Shown piece by piece: positions 53,640-64,000 of a stretch of DNA of 64,000 nt (positions are counted from its first letter, which is position 1; each line of letters begins with the position of its first letter). The position numbers and the translations under genes are program-made. The notes under the pieces were generated by a model. That model made no database searches. It was given only the letters and a program-made list of their open reading frames with translations, and was not told the origin of the DNA. The DNA comes from Holothuria scabra (Eukaryota; Echinodermata; Holothuroidea; Aspidochirotida; Holothuriidae), in NCBI GenBank assembly GCA_037179385.1, contig CM074179.1, positions 69,583,806 to 69,647,805 on the forward strand, in the 5' to 3' direction.

Positions 53640-54150
53640 ATGCAAAACAAATTTGAATTGTTTAACTCTCATTGTCGTAGGACATTCTGTGATCTGTCAT
53701 ATCACAAGTTGAAGCTTATTCAGTTAATATGAATTTGCAGATTGCACAATAACTTGCGATGCTATTGTTGTAGTACTCAGATTGTAGTTTATAATTGTAT
53801 TACCTCCTTCTTACAGCTTATTCAGCTTCTGAAAAACTGTGATCACATTCTTACTGCAGTGGAATGACATGTTCAATTAAGCCCTCCATGCACAACATAT
53901 TGGGGAAGAATGCAGTATTTAAGGCCATATTATATTTTTAATTTCCAAAAAGAACAACACACGCAACGTGAAATATAGGAAAAGAATGCCATGAACTATT
54001 GTGCTGTGATGTGCATTTAAGTAAATAAATGTCAACATTTAATATCTCAGAAATGAAGCAAGCCATAGCAATATGAGGTGAATGAATAAGATTCATTTTG
54101 TAACCCCTAAAATTCAAATTTTTTAAAAAAATTGTAGACTTTAGGTATTC
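53640..54150. repeat. Family A copy with an unoccupied centre
   Basis: Left arm TCATTGTCGTAGGACATTC; right arm AATGTCAACATTTAATATCT. The centre AAGCCCTCCATGCACAACAT is uninterrupted, unlike the copies at 28674 and 31513. This copy lies outside NCAPD3. Confidence 0.65.
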
Positions 54151-54199
54151 TTTAGAGGGCAAGAGCAGTTGGCCCAAACTTATTTTGAAGCAACGGTTA

Positions 54200-55900
54200 A
54201 ATCATCTCATTTGTTTTCATTTCATCAAGTACCTTCTATAATATTTAAGGATTTCAACATTGTACATCAAAGGAACCAAGCAGTTACGCCTAGTAAATTT
54301 TGTATTTGAGGAACAAATACTTGTCGCATGGCTCTCAGTAGCCAACCATGAAACAGGAGAATCTACCACACTATTTTCTGGTCGGGGTGACTGCATATAC
54401 ACTTAAAGGCAAGTCTGCGTCCGAGAATTTTCGTCCCCGAACGTTATCCTTTGCTCCTAGATTACCCCCCAATTTCAGCAGTCTGGCGCTACCACATTTT
54501 AAGTTGTACATGTCCTCTGGTCAATAGAAATTTTGTTTTTACTACAGACCAGGACTGTTGAAGCTTGTGGTGGACGAATTAACTCGCAGTGATAAATTTT
54601 CCAGCCGCAACGACCCACATAGTTCTAAACGTCCAACCGGGTTTAATTGCTTTTACAACTTTTTCAACTTTGGTTCCGGGCAACATTTGTTTAAGCCATT
54701 AGGGACAAGTATTAATATCAGTACCGGTAATTTTGTCAACATCACTTAGAACATGGAACATGTAAGTACTACCTCCAAAGTACTGCTTCGAGAAATATGA
54801 GGGTGAAAACTCTGTTGGGCTGAGAGGTAAAAAGAACACCTTATACCAATTTAAGCGAAATTATACAGAATATGGTAGCTTAGCTATTGATTATGTCAAA
54901 TGTTTGAGGAGTTTTATTTTGATTTGCTATCAGTAAGCAATTTCGGCTTGGTTTTCGAGTGAATCGACGAGGGTCGGTGCACACCATGTTAACTTGTTGA
55001 TGCAATATAAGCGGAAAGCAGGGACACCGCTTTAGGCTTCTTTCAAAAAATTAAAGTGTGCCAAAGTAATACAAAAATGTGCGAAAAGTACAACTTTTTC
55101 TTCTGTCCCCTACTCTTACCTGTAGGGGACAGAACATTTGTGTCTTAGTAAAGTCCACCAATAGCAAGAGAATAAAATGAGAAGATTCATTACTGTTCAT
55201 ATTGGCATTGGAATTACTGCTAATTTTTATTTTGAAACTTGTCCTTCAGTCTTTAAAGCTGAATCCCACATCGTGGTTTAGTACATGCTAAAATTATTTT
55301 CAATTTCAAATTTATTTCCAAATGTTTTTAAAAGTATACAACTTACCCAATATTGCAGTGGCGTAGGAAGCTATATGAGAGTGGGGAACAATTTTGGACT
55401 TTGCACATTACGCTACCCATTGACTAAAAGTTATTGCATTTTATGCTCAATTTTGTTTTTTTTTTCTACGTGCAAGAACGATTGTTATAAATTACAAAAT
55501 GATAAATCTCATAATTCAGTTTTTTAAAAGAAACTGCGCACCGAAAAAGGTGGTAATATTCATTTTTTGCCAACCATGCTGCACTAGACAAAAATTTTAG
55601 TATACATGCCCTCTGCAACAGTGACGTAGCAAGACTTTCTTCCTTGGGAGATCAAAGCACCCAAGTTTCTGATTTTTCTTAAGTGTAAACACTACTGTAT
55701 AGGAACATAATATGCGACGGTGGAGCGGCCGAAAATTTCCCTGTAAGAAAATGTAAAGAGTCAGGGGATCAATGAAGAATCCCAGGCTGCACTTCCTGTA
55801 TAATTTGGTCCTTTGTAAACAAGATATTTCTAAATCAAGAGTTTTCATTGCACAAATTTGGAATTTTGTGTAAGCCATTTATAAGAAATAGAAATAAAGC
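54200..55900. other. Intergenic stretch without a supported gene
   Basis: Short open frames only. CAGTGGCGTAGGAAGC (about 55358) and CAACAGTGACGTAGC (about 55617) look like decayed ends of DNA transposons. Nothing resembles a conserved protein. Confidence 0.5.
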
Positions 55901-56170
55901 TGCCCGTGTCTCTTGATGATTTCGTGTCACTTGTGGTAAGTAACCGATTTTGTCATTTTCAGACTTCGGAAAAGTTTACCGCGCTGATTTATGAACGAGT
56001 ATCAAATGAATGCATTTTACATAGGATGTTGCTCCTTTTGAGATTCGGAAAAATGAAACAAAGGGGTTTTTCTGACCGCTTCCTAAGCCTATACAATATT
56101 CATTTCTGTTCAGATTATAAGCCTATATACATATTTCAGATTCCAGTAGTAGTGACCATAACTTTATCTT

Positions 56171-57460
56171 TTGACAATCAATCTGTCTCAGTTATTTCAG
56201 ATGGGTGAAGTGTCACTTACAAAGATGCTGACAGTGACAACCCCAGTACTAGCAAAAGTAGCAGTAGTACTAATGTTTATAATAATGTGTGCTTTGCCTC
56301 AAGGTTCCAAGCAGCTTAGCCCGTTGGGGAATGAGCTCGCCGGTAGCCTACGAGGCTTATTAGGTGAGAGACTTGATGAAATGGCCATGAATACTATCAT
56401 GGGCAAAATTGAACCACCTGTTAATTTGGATACCCTTGTGTTTCCCAAGGTAAATCCCTTAATTTGGGGTAACATTCCATCAAAATCCAAATCTAAGGAT
56501 TTGCAATTCCAGAAGCTCTAACGCCCCATTGTTAAAGCACTCAATGCTCTGGCTAATATGTTACCACAGGAAGCTTCCCCTGAAAAACAGAAAGTCCTAG
56601 CTTTGTTGGCATATCCCAATTTAGAGGAAAATATGCTTCGAAGGGAACCAAAAAAGCCGTATCTGAACCCTAGAAACCATCCACTCTGCAAAGCAGATGT
56701 GAAGGTAACATAGCATTTGTTCGGAGAGGACCTGGGTAAAGTTGTTCGAGGCATGAATGAACAACAGAAAGCAGCATCGGTAACAAAAGTTGGTGCCCAC
56801 TAGACAAATAAGGATACGGTAGTATCCGTTATAAGCCATATTCATGGTATAAGAGGAGACCAGGTCCTTAGGCCAGCGTTATACCGGATACCGCTCAAGT
56901 AATACTCAGCTAAGGGCTCAGGGACAGTCTTTTCAGGAGGGCGCCATCAGAAGACCGCCAAACGTACAGAAGCCTCTAAAGATGAACAGCTTGAGTCAAA
57001 AGACTGCCTCTCGACAGTCACAAAATCATAAGTGATAGTGTCACAAGTAGGTACTACATGTATACGATTTTTTTTTTGACTTCTGATCTCAATTAAAAGA
57101 GTATATGCATTAACTGGAGGTTAATTGAAATTAAGTTTCCATGTCTGGAAAAAACACACTTCAGACAGCACAGTGCTGGAAGTTATCAAGTGATAAAAAT
57201 TAAAATTTAGTGATGAACCACCATTGCAAGTTCGGAAACCAATGAGAGGGCGGCAATTGATAATGAAATTCAATTACTTTGGCAAAAGGGAGTATTCGAA
57301 TTATCCCATACCAAAACCTGTAAATTGTTCTCCTGCATTTTCATCCGGCAACAAAAAAAATGGTGGATTGAGAATAATTCTGGAATAATTCGCTGCTTAA
57401 CAAGAGCTTAGAATTGTTACACTTAAAAATGGAGTATTTTATGCGGTTTATATAGTGGTG
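56171..57460 (+). pseudogene. Broken DIRS-like retroelement (gag-like region and start of reverse transcriptase)
   Basis: A frame from 56171 encodes DTLVFPKVNPLIWGNIPSKS and KSKDLQFQKL, then a stop, then RPIVKALNALANMLP in the same frame, further interrupted near 56713. This resembles the N-terminal region of DIRS-group elements. At about 57240, NERAAIDNEIQLLWQKGVFE and, after a frame change, GGLRIILE and [15 protein letters not shown] resemble the start of the DIRS/gypsy reverse transcriptase domain. The copy is cut off by a TA array at 57469. No recombinase region was found. Confidence 0.65.
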
Positions 57461-57462
57461 TT

Positions 57463-57604
<142 letters not shown>

Positions 57605-58015
57605 TAGATAGATAGATATGTAGAAACAGCTTATTTCCACCTTAAGGGAAATTGTCATATTTGCTTGTAAATAGGGAAATAAGAAAAAGAATTCGCCCTT
57701 ACGTCTAAACATGTAAGTAACATAATCTTAATAGCCAGCCATCCGTTTGTGTTAAAACCTAGGTGTCCGTAAATTTGAAAAAAATGTGAAGTATTTGTAT
57801 CTTGTTTTTAAATCTACTACCGCGCCCATATCCGTTTTAGTATTTCGAAAGAAAAAGTGTGTGGAAACGTTTAGGCTAAACTAAGGTCGACTTTTCAACG
57901 CCTTTCCCTTTTAGTGACGAATTAGGCAAATATATATATATTTTTGGCGACCTAATGTAAATATAGACCTAAGGTACATTTTAGACGATGGAATGTCGAC
58001 CAAAGGTGGCATTTC

Positions 58016-58019
<4 letters not shown>

Positions 58020-58077
<58 letters not shown>
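58020..58077. repeat. (TA)n array
   Basis: Pure TA run of about 58 bp, next to the 3' side of the minus-strand Penelope-like copy. Confidence 0.98.
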
Positions 58078-58078
<1 letters not shown>

Positions 58079-58418
58079 CGTACAAAAAGAAAAGCATCAT
58101 TCCGACACAAAATATAGACACAAAAGAAAAAGACGGATATTCCAGTTAGAAAAAAATATTTCGGCCGCCAACTGGCGCCTTGATCACTGTGGAAATCACA
58201 GCATTAACCCACAAGCAACAGTACAACACAAGGCAAAGTTCATAATAACGAAAGTATAAAACACGAACTATCCTATCAAAAAAGCAAAAGCAAGAGTAAA
58301 CAAAAGAAATAGCAAGAAGTATAGAAGATTATCCCTTTCTTTTGAAACGAATCGAACGATTTTGGGAATAAGTCCCATCGTCCACATTAAGTCCCCTAGG
58401 TATGAGCGTATCTAATCA

Positions 58419-60444
58419 TTAGACCCAATCCCTTTCGTACGGGCGCAGTAAAGCCAAAAGATCGTTAATGCCACGCTTGTCAGCCTCCCGCTGCAGTGAA
58501 GCTTCTTTAAAATTTTGAACTACTTGAAATTTAAAGCCGCTCCCACAAGAACTAAGATGTTCATATGGTTGGTGACGATTCTTGTGAGTAAATTTGCCTG
58601 CTTGATATCCCTGCAGAGCTGACTTTTGATTATTCGTGCGAAGCCTAAGGTTGTTAGTGCAGCCGGTGTATTTGCAAAAACAGGATACGCATGAGATGAC
58701 ATAAACACACCAACGAGTCTTACAAGACGCTCCTGCGTTAATACATTTATACTGATTTCCAATCTCCCTACTCCTGTTAAAAGCATCAGTGATAAAAACA
58801 AAACACAGGTTGCAACGTTTATCACCGCAAGGGGATTGAGGCGGCTCAGAAGCTTCACGAACAGCGGAAGGCCTCTGGCTGCTTAAACGGGCGCGGACCA
58901 GACGAGATTTTAGATTAGGCGGTTGACGAGAGGCCAAAAAAGGTTGCAATTGAAGCTTATGGGCGAGTGCAACAGAATAGGCTAGGCTCAAATTTGCACA
59001 AAATCGCACCAATGTCGGGTAATCCTGGGTGGTACGAGAGTAATAAAGGCGCCTTGTCCCAATCAGGGAAAACATTAAGGGTCTCCCAACGAGCAGGAGG
59101 ACTAAGAGCTTTGTTGATCTGAGTCATAACCGTGCGTTTGCTAAAACCCCTGCGGACCAGCCAATGACAAAGTTCTTCGCAGCGCTCTCTAACCCTCACA
59201 GGATTACTGCAGATACGTTTAATGCGCAAGGCTTGACTAAAAGCAATCGAGCGTTTAATATGATGGAGATGGCAACTACTATTATGAAGACATTGGTGAG
59301 TATCAGTATTCTTTACATAAAGATCCGTAGAAATAGAGAGGTCAGGACTTTTGGTTACGGTAACATCCAGAAAATCCACACTCCGGGGGGAGCAAGTATG
59401 GGGGAAATCTGAGGGTAGGGAATTCAGCATTTAGAAAATCAATGAAATGATTGAGAGAATTTAACCCATGATCCCAAAGAAGGAAAAAATCATCAATAAA
59501 GCGGAACACAGCCGAGGGCTTCAGTTCACACTTGTCCAAAAATTTCTGTTCAAGAACATGCCTAAAAATATTGGCATAAGAAGGTGCAAACTTCGTGCCT
59601 ATGGTTGTACCGGACACTTGTCTAAAAAGTCTTTCATTAAATTGTAGAACATTATTCTCCAACACCAAACGGGCCAGCGAGCAAATACCATTGATTTTGT
59701 GAGTCGGCCAACCATACTCAGAGAGAAATTTTCTAAGCGCATCAAGACCCTGAACATGGGGGGTCGAAAGATACAGTGCCACCACATCAATAGTCACTAG
59801 CAGGGTATTACGGCCAAGTGGACCATAAGCAAGAAGTTTGCCCAAAAATCATAAGTATCCTTGATATAAGTAGGGATGACTGGCAAGAGCGGCTTAAGAA
59901 AATGATCAACCAGTTCTGAAGCTCCTTCGGTTGCTGTACAACAACATGATACAACGGGACGACCGATTACTCCAGGCTTATGGATCTTAGGGAGAAGATA
60001 GAAACGAGCTGGCTTTGAGTCCGTGGGAGAAGCAAAATGGTACATGTCCTCAGTGATAACCCCTTCATTAAGAAGTGAGTCCAAAAGTGTAGAGAGATAA
60101 GATTCTATCACAGGTATTGGATTTTCAACCAAGGGAGATTACACTGTCCGATCACGAAGCTGACGCTCACATTCACGGACATACAGATTTCAATCTATTA
60201 CGACTATGGCAGACCCTTTATCCGCTTCTTTAATAATGATGTCACGACGACTTTGTAAGTTAACTAACGACTGATTTTCAGAACGAGTTAAATAATGACG
60301 AAAAGTCTTGACGGGGGCATTCAGGACTTCGTGGGAAACAGAATTCAAATATGCCTCAAAAGAGTAGCCATTAGTAGGCGGCGGGACGCAAGAGGATTTA
60401 GGCCGGAATTTGACGGTATCAGGGTCGGAAATACCCCGAGACAT
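58419..60444 (-). pseudogene. Penelope-like element: reverse transcriptase and GIY-YIG endonuclease, frameshifted
   Basis: Penelope-like elements (PLEs) are retroelements with a telomerase-like reverse transcriptase and a GIY-YIG nuclease. Read on the minus strand, the conserved order is present: RRDIIIKEADKGSAIVVID (60255-60190), FYLLPKIHKPGVIGRPVVS (about 60000), TIGTKFAPSYANIF and FRFIDDFFLLWD with the FIDD active site (about 59600-59480), VDFLDVTVTK (about 59370), then CVYVISC...KYTGCTNNLRLR of the GIY-YIG domain (about 58700-58620). Stops at 60188-60190 and near 60142 and frame changes at about 60140, 59820, 59400 and 59030 make it non-functional. The usual nuclease His after the Arg motif appears as Gln (NNQKSAL). 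Confidence 0.88.
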
Positions 60445-60546
60445 TGTCCACCTGTGACCTCAAATTGCCATCAAAGGGTATGAAATTTACTCCAGTGCCT
60501 AATCAGATGGATAGGATTGCCGGATGAGGCTTCACCATATTTACCA

Positions 60547-60712
<166 letters not shown>

Positions 60713-60769
60713 GTCGCGAATTAGGCAAACATTTCATAATTGGCAATTCCTTTGTAAAGAGGTTGTACA

Positions 60770-61065
60770 CATGACGTCGGCGCTTTTTGGCTTGGCTTGG
60801 TGGATAGATGTTGTCATGGGTAGTGCGTGGGATACCAGTACGTCCGCACTACAAGAACTTAGAAACGATAGTAAAAAGAAGTTAATGGGGAAATAGCAAG
60901 ACACACAACGCGTTGACGTAGGTGCTTGGCCTTTGTACGCGCGCCGATTGAGTTGTAGCGGCACGCGTTTGTTTTTTCATTTGAATATCTTTTTTTATAA
61001 GTTATTATTTTGCCGCCTGATGAATTTTAGCACTTTTTATCTTTCCAATTGTTTACCCTTATATA
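60770..61065 (+). mobile_element. PLE-associated repeat, hammerhead core deleted
   Basis: CACACAACGCGTTGACGTAG, GTGCTTGGCCTTTGTACGCG and TATTATTTTGCCGCCTGATGA (in part) match 62900-63165 closely. Here CTGATG is followed directly by AATTTTAGC. Thirty-six bases present in the other copy, including the GAAA segment, are missing. Confidence 0.75.
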
Positions 61066-61170
61066 TATTATATATATATAGAATAAGTAGAAAACACCAC
61101 AAATATGACAATATTAGAGCACATACAAGATAAGGGGGAACGTATATTTTAAAGACACTTGTCTTGTCAT

Positions 61171-61344
61171 TAGCGCTACAGACCAAACTTTCACCCCTCC
61201 GGGCACTGCTTGTAACATCCGTTCCCCTTCCTTAAACTGTGGCAGGGCTAATGTAGTTTATCCACTGTGCTGCAACGTGTGTAAGAAAGGCAACTATGTG
61301 GGTCAGACCGGCCCCATTTTTATACTGGGGTTTAACAACCACAA
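61171..61344 (+). pseudogene. PLE GIY-YIG domain fragment with A-tail
   Basis: It encodes RANVVYPLCCNVCKKGNYVG and QTG, the VVY...C..C...YVGQT core of PLE endonucleases. A run of 19 A residues (61342-61362) follows soon after. Only this domain fragment is present and the frame is lost by LGFNNHK. Confidence 0.75.
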
Positions 61345-61362
61345 AAAAAAAAAAAAAAAAAA

Positions 61363-62750
61363 ATATTCTAAATAAATCAATAAGTTATCCTGTATCCGAA
61401 CATTTCACTACTAGCTAAAACCACCCTTTGTCTAATTTACGATGTATCCTACTCAATTTTTATTACCATCTGTCACTCAAAGGCTTGAAGCCTGAGCTAT
61501 TCCAAAATGGTTATCCCACAATCGTACAAGGGGTTTTTAACTGTGCACTTAATTTGTCTTTTTTGGTATCTCTTTGCAATACACAAAATAAATATGAGCG
61601 ATCAGGTTGCTCATGTTTATTTATCAAGACCGTAACGCACAGCGTGTTTACAAAGTAATGAACGGAATCCGGGATTTCCGTATTGAGAAACCGTATTTAA
61701 GCAGGTACTTGACTCAAGAAACCCATTATTGTCACAAAGACCGTTTACATGACTGCTACTGGAACTCGGGAGTAAGGATTGGGAATTTCATTTTCAAAAT
61801 ATCATATAATCTAGTGCGTTTTTCAGCCAAATTTCGGATTTTGAGGTATGTGTTTATTTCATTTTACTGATTGATTCTTCTTCATTCATGTTGTACTGTC
61901 TTTCCTGATCAGCCGTTATTTGACACAAACACAAAAACAAACATTGAGTGTCACACCGAAACATAAAGGAAAATCATATTAGTGAACATTTAATATTTGT
62001 TTTGGGTAGATTCTTTATAGATTACTCGAAACGAATTTAAGTTTTAGCTACTCCTAAGTTTTTTCATAGGAAAAGTGCTGACTCCTTGTCAGCCGTGCTA
62101 ACAAGTACTCGGGATTTTTCAAAAATGACATTCTCTCTGTCAGGGATGGACTCCTTTTCGCATGTTTGACAAATGAACGGACAATGTTTACTTGTCTTGC
62201 GGCATATAGTCACCAGTTATTGTCAGAAGTGCCCCCTCCCCCTCTGCCCATTTCCCCGTCTCTTTATGTTGTCGACAGAATCCCAAAGAAAACACTCAGA
62301 CATATTTGATGAGAAGGCGCGGTTTTTGGAATCCAATTCGAATTTTTTATAGTAAAACTTACTTTGCATGTTTTGTTAAAACTTAACTAGTTAGAAGACA
62401 TTAAAATTGTGTCGAGGGGGGATTAGTGTGGTGTCATAGGGGGGTTGGGGCACGACATGAGGGAAAAGTCCAAGGATAGACAGAGTGAGCCGCTATTTTT
62501 AGGTGTGTTTTCATTGCAAGGTTGGGTCATGGGGGTGGGGGTTCTGACCCCAACCCCCTGTGGCCACGCCACTGCACAAAATGGTAATTATTCGTGTGAA
62601 GTAAACTTGCTATAATGTAACGTCTTGATATAGGAAGGTAGACATTTTGGTTTTTCAATTGCTCCTGAAGTAGTAAATATCCTATATAAAATAGTTGGAT
62701 AAGGGCTTTAGTATGGTGGGTTTGTAGTAGTAGTAGTAGTAATAGTCACA
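61363..62750. other. Stretch without a supported gene
   Basis: An 87-residue frame at 61607-61870 (NGIRDFRIEKPYLSRYLTQE) has no recognised family. GTGGCCACGCCACTGCAC at about 62560 looks like the end of a decayed DNA transposon. Nothing else is supported. Confidence 0.4.
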
Positions 62751-62792
62751 TATATATATTTATATTTATATTTATATATATATATTTATATA

Positions 62793-62892
<100 letters not shown>

Positions 62893-62896
62893 CGTG

Positions 62897-63161
62897 TGTT
62901 ACCAGTGCGTCCGCACTACAGGGACTTAGAAACGATTGTAAGGAGTTGATGGGGACATAACAAGACACACAACGCGTTGACGTAGGTGCTTGGCCTTTGT
63001 ACGCGCGCCGATCGAGTTGTATCGGCACGCGTTTGTTGTTTCTTTTGAATATCGTTTTTTTGATCAGTTATTATTTTGCCGCCTGATGAAGGGTACATAC
63101 CCGAAACGTTGCGGAGCTTTCTTCCGAATTTTAGCACTTTTTATCATTCCAATCTGTTTAC

Positions 63162-63165
<4 letters not shown>
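62897..63165 (+). mobile_element. PLE-associated repeat with a hammerhead-like motif
   Basis: The second copy of the 60770-61065 repeat, in the same orientation. It holds CCGCCTGATGAAGGGTACAT and ACCCGAAACGTTGCGG (63079-63114). It is flanked by TA arrays on both sides (62803-62892 and 63166-63203). Confidence 0.75.
63079..63114 (+). ncRNA. Hammerhead-ribozyme-like motif
   Basis: CUGAUGA (63083-63089) and GAAA (63103-63106) enclose stem II GGGU/ACCC (63091-63094 and 63099-63102, loop ACAU). CCGC (63079-63082) can pair with GCGG (63111-63114) as stem I. ACGU (63106-63109) is self-complementary, so stem III could form only between two molecules or tandem copies. Predicted cleavage follows U63110. 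One extra A (63090) after CUGAUGA departs from the usual core. Hammerheads are known in Penelope-like elements. Confidence 0.6.

Positions 63166-63203
<38 letters not shown>
63166..63203. repeat. (TA)n array
   Basis: Short pure TA run immediately after the PLE-associated repeat. Confidence 0.95.
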
Positions 63204-63206
<3 letters not shown>

Positions 63207-63727
63207 AGCTTGCCAGCTTATTGATAATACAAACCCAAATAATCCGATCATGCCTCTCCGGTCTAACAATCTCTCTAATTGCTTGTAGGGGATTTTCCAA
63301 GCCTTGATGGTTTACACCCAAGTAATCCGATCATATATATTATTATATAAACCTGACGGGGAAATTGTAAAACAACGGTGCTACAGAATTCTCAGAGGAG
63401 ATGCAAATAGCGGAAGGCTAGAATTTAGAAAAATTAAACAGCCAAATGGTTTGAAGTAGAGCTTTTCATTAATACTACCTCTTTATCAATTCTAGGTCAA
63501 AGAATGACAAGGAGGTAGAAATTTTGGAAGCTTTCAAAGGTATAGGCAATGGTCTCACCTCTGTTGTGACAGGATAAGCCTTCTTAAGGCAATTGAGCAG
63601 GTTGATTGACCGTGAGGGTCTGATCGGATTTCTCGGGTGTAACCCATCAACAATAGGAAAATCCTCTTCAAAGTAATTAGAGAAATTGTTAGGCCGGAAT
63701 GGCCTGATCGGATTATTTTGGTTAGCA

Positions 63728-64000
63728 TCATCTGCAAGCTGGTAAATCGCTCCTGATGTTCAAGCCGAAAGGCGATGTGGTTTTGAGATGCCAGAAATTT
63801 TCCTTAGCTTTCTTAGCTTTGTCGGTCCATGTATCGTCTTGGTCGATACCAATGACCCGTAAGTTTTTGATAGAATGATGAGGCAAATTGAAATGGTTTG
63901 CAACAGGTTGTTGAACCTTTTTGGTTTTAATTGCTGACCTGTGCTGTGTCATTCTCAAGAGTATTTTTAGATTCTCCGACATACTGCACACCACATAAAT
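63728..64000 (-). pseudogene. PLE GIY-YIG endonuclease C-terminal fragment, runs off the window
   Basis: On the minus strand CGVQYVGES is in one frame and LRMTQHRSAIKTKK, VANHFNLPHHSIKNLRVIGI and FWHLKTTSPFGLN in another, with the frame change near 63963. These are the YVG.T, R..QHR, AEHF...H and P.GLN landmarks of PLE nucleases. The upstream part would lie beyond position 64000. Confidence 0.8.

Noticed and set aside
58419..59430. Functional host gene with a GIY-YIG nuclease
   Set aside because: Linked upstream to a PLE reverse transcriptase with stops and frame changes, so it is a retroelement remnant.
61607..61870. 87-residue plus-strand frame as a small gene
   Set aside because: No recognised family, no splice or promoter support, and it lies among transposon debris.

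Overview
The window is eukaryotic genomic DNA, AT-rich, with split genes, GT-AG introns and many decayed transposable elements. It is dominated by one gene on the + strand: NCAPD3, encoding condensin-2 complex subunit D3. I assembled it from 32 coding exons between 4920 and 50549. Every reading-frame phase closes, giving 4746 nt of coding sequence and 1581 residues. The protein follows the vertebrate subunit along its whole length, from the N-terminal EWVNSVWE segment to the basic C-terminal tail. The density of CCTAGG/AGGCCTA simple motifs, abundant hAT-like, Penelope-like and DIRS-like elements and tRNA-derived SINEs fit a marine deuterostome, most likely an echinoderm. The host assignment is inference; no species marker was seen.

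Layout. 1-4900: upstream sequence with diverged tandem repeats, one possible exon of another gene (986-1095) and repeat debris. 4920-50549: NCAPD3. Its introns hold LINE 3' ends (6340-6752 +, 22427-22995 -), SINEs (7291-7622, 8320-8640, 11990-12195, 40755-40925), several hAT-like elements (19425-19697, 26653-28673, 31884-33313, 36794-37068, 38337-38584) and a TTAA-flanked element carrying exon-like pieces (20329-21798). They also hold a palindromic repeat family interrupted by younger elements, and four minisatellites. 50550-55900: 3' flank and intergenic sequence. 55900-57470: a broken DIRS-like retroelement. 57900-64000: a cluster of Penelope-like element (PLE) debris. It includes one reverse transcriptase plus GIY-YIG copy on the minus strand, two further GIY-YIG fragments, two related repeat copies (one with a hammerhead-like motif) and long TA arrays.

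The most notable points are as follows. Two minisatellites in separate NCAPD3 introns (19 and 27) have repeat units that duplicate the end of the preceding exon together with its 5' splice site, creating ladders of decoy donors. An inverted pair of hAT-type elements flanks exons 21-22. A hammerhead-ribozyme-like motif lies in the PLE repeat, next to a related copy that has lost exactly that core. A nested insertion series can be read from an unoccupied copy of the same repeat. I found no CRISPR array, no operon and no obviously new multi-gene system.
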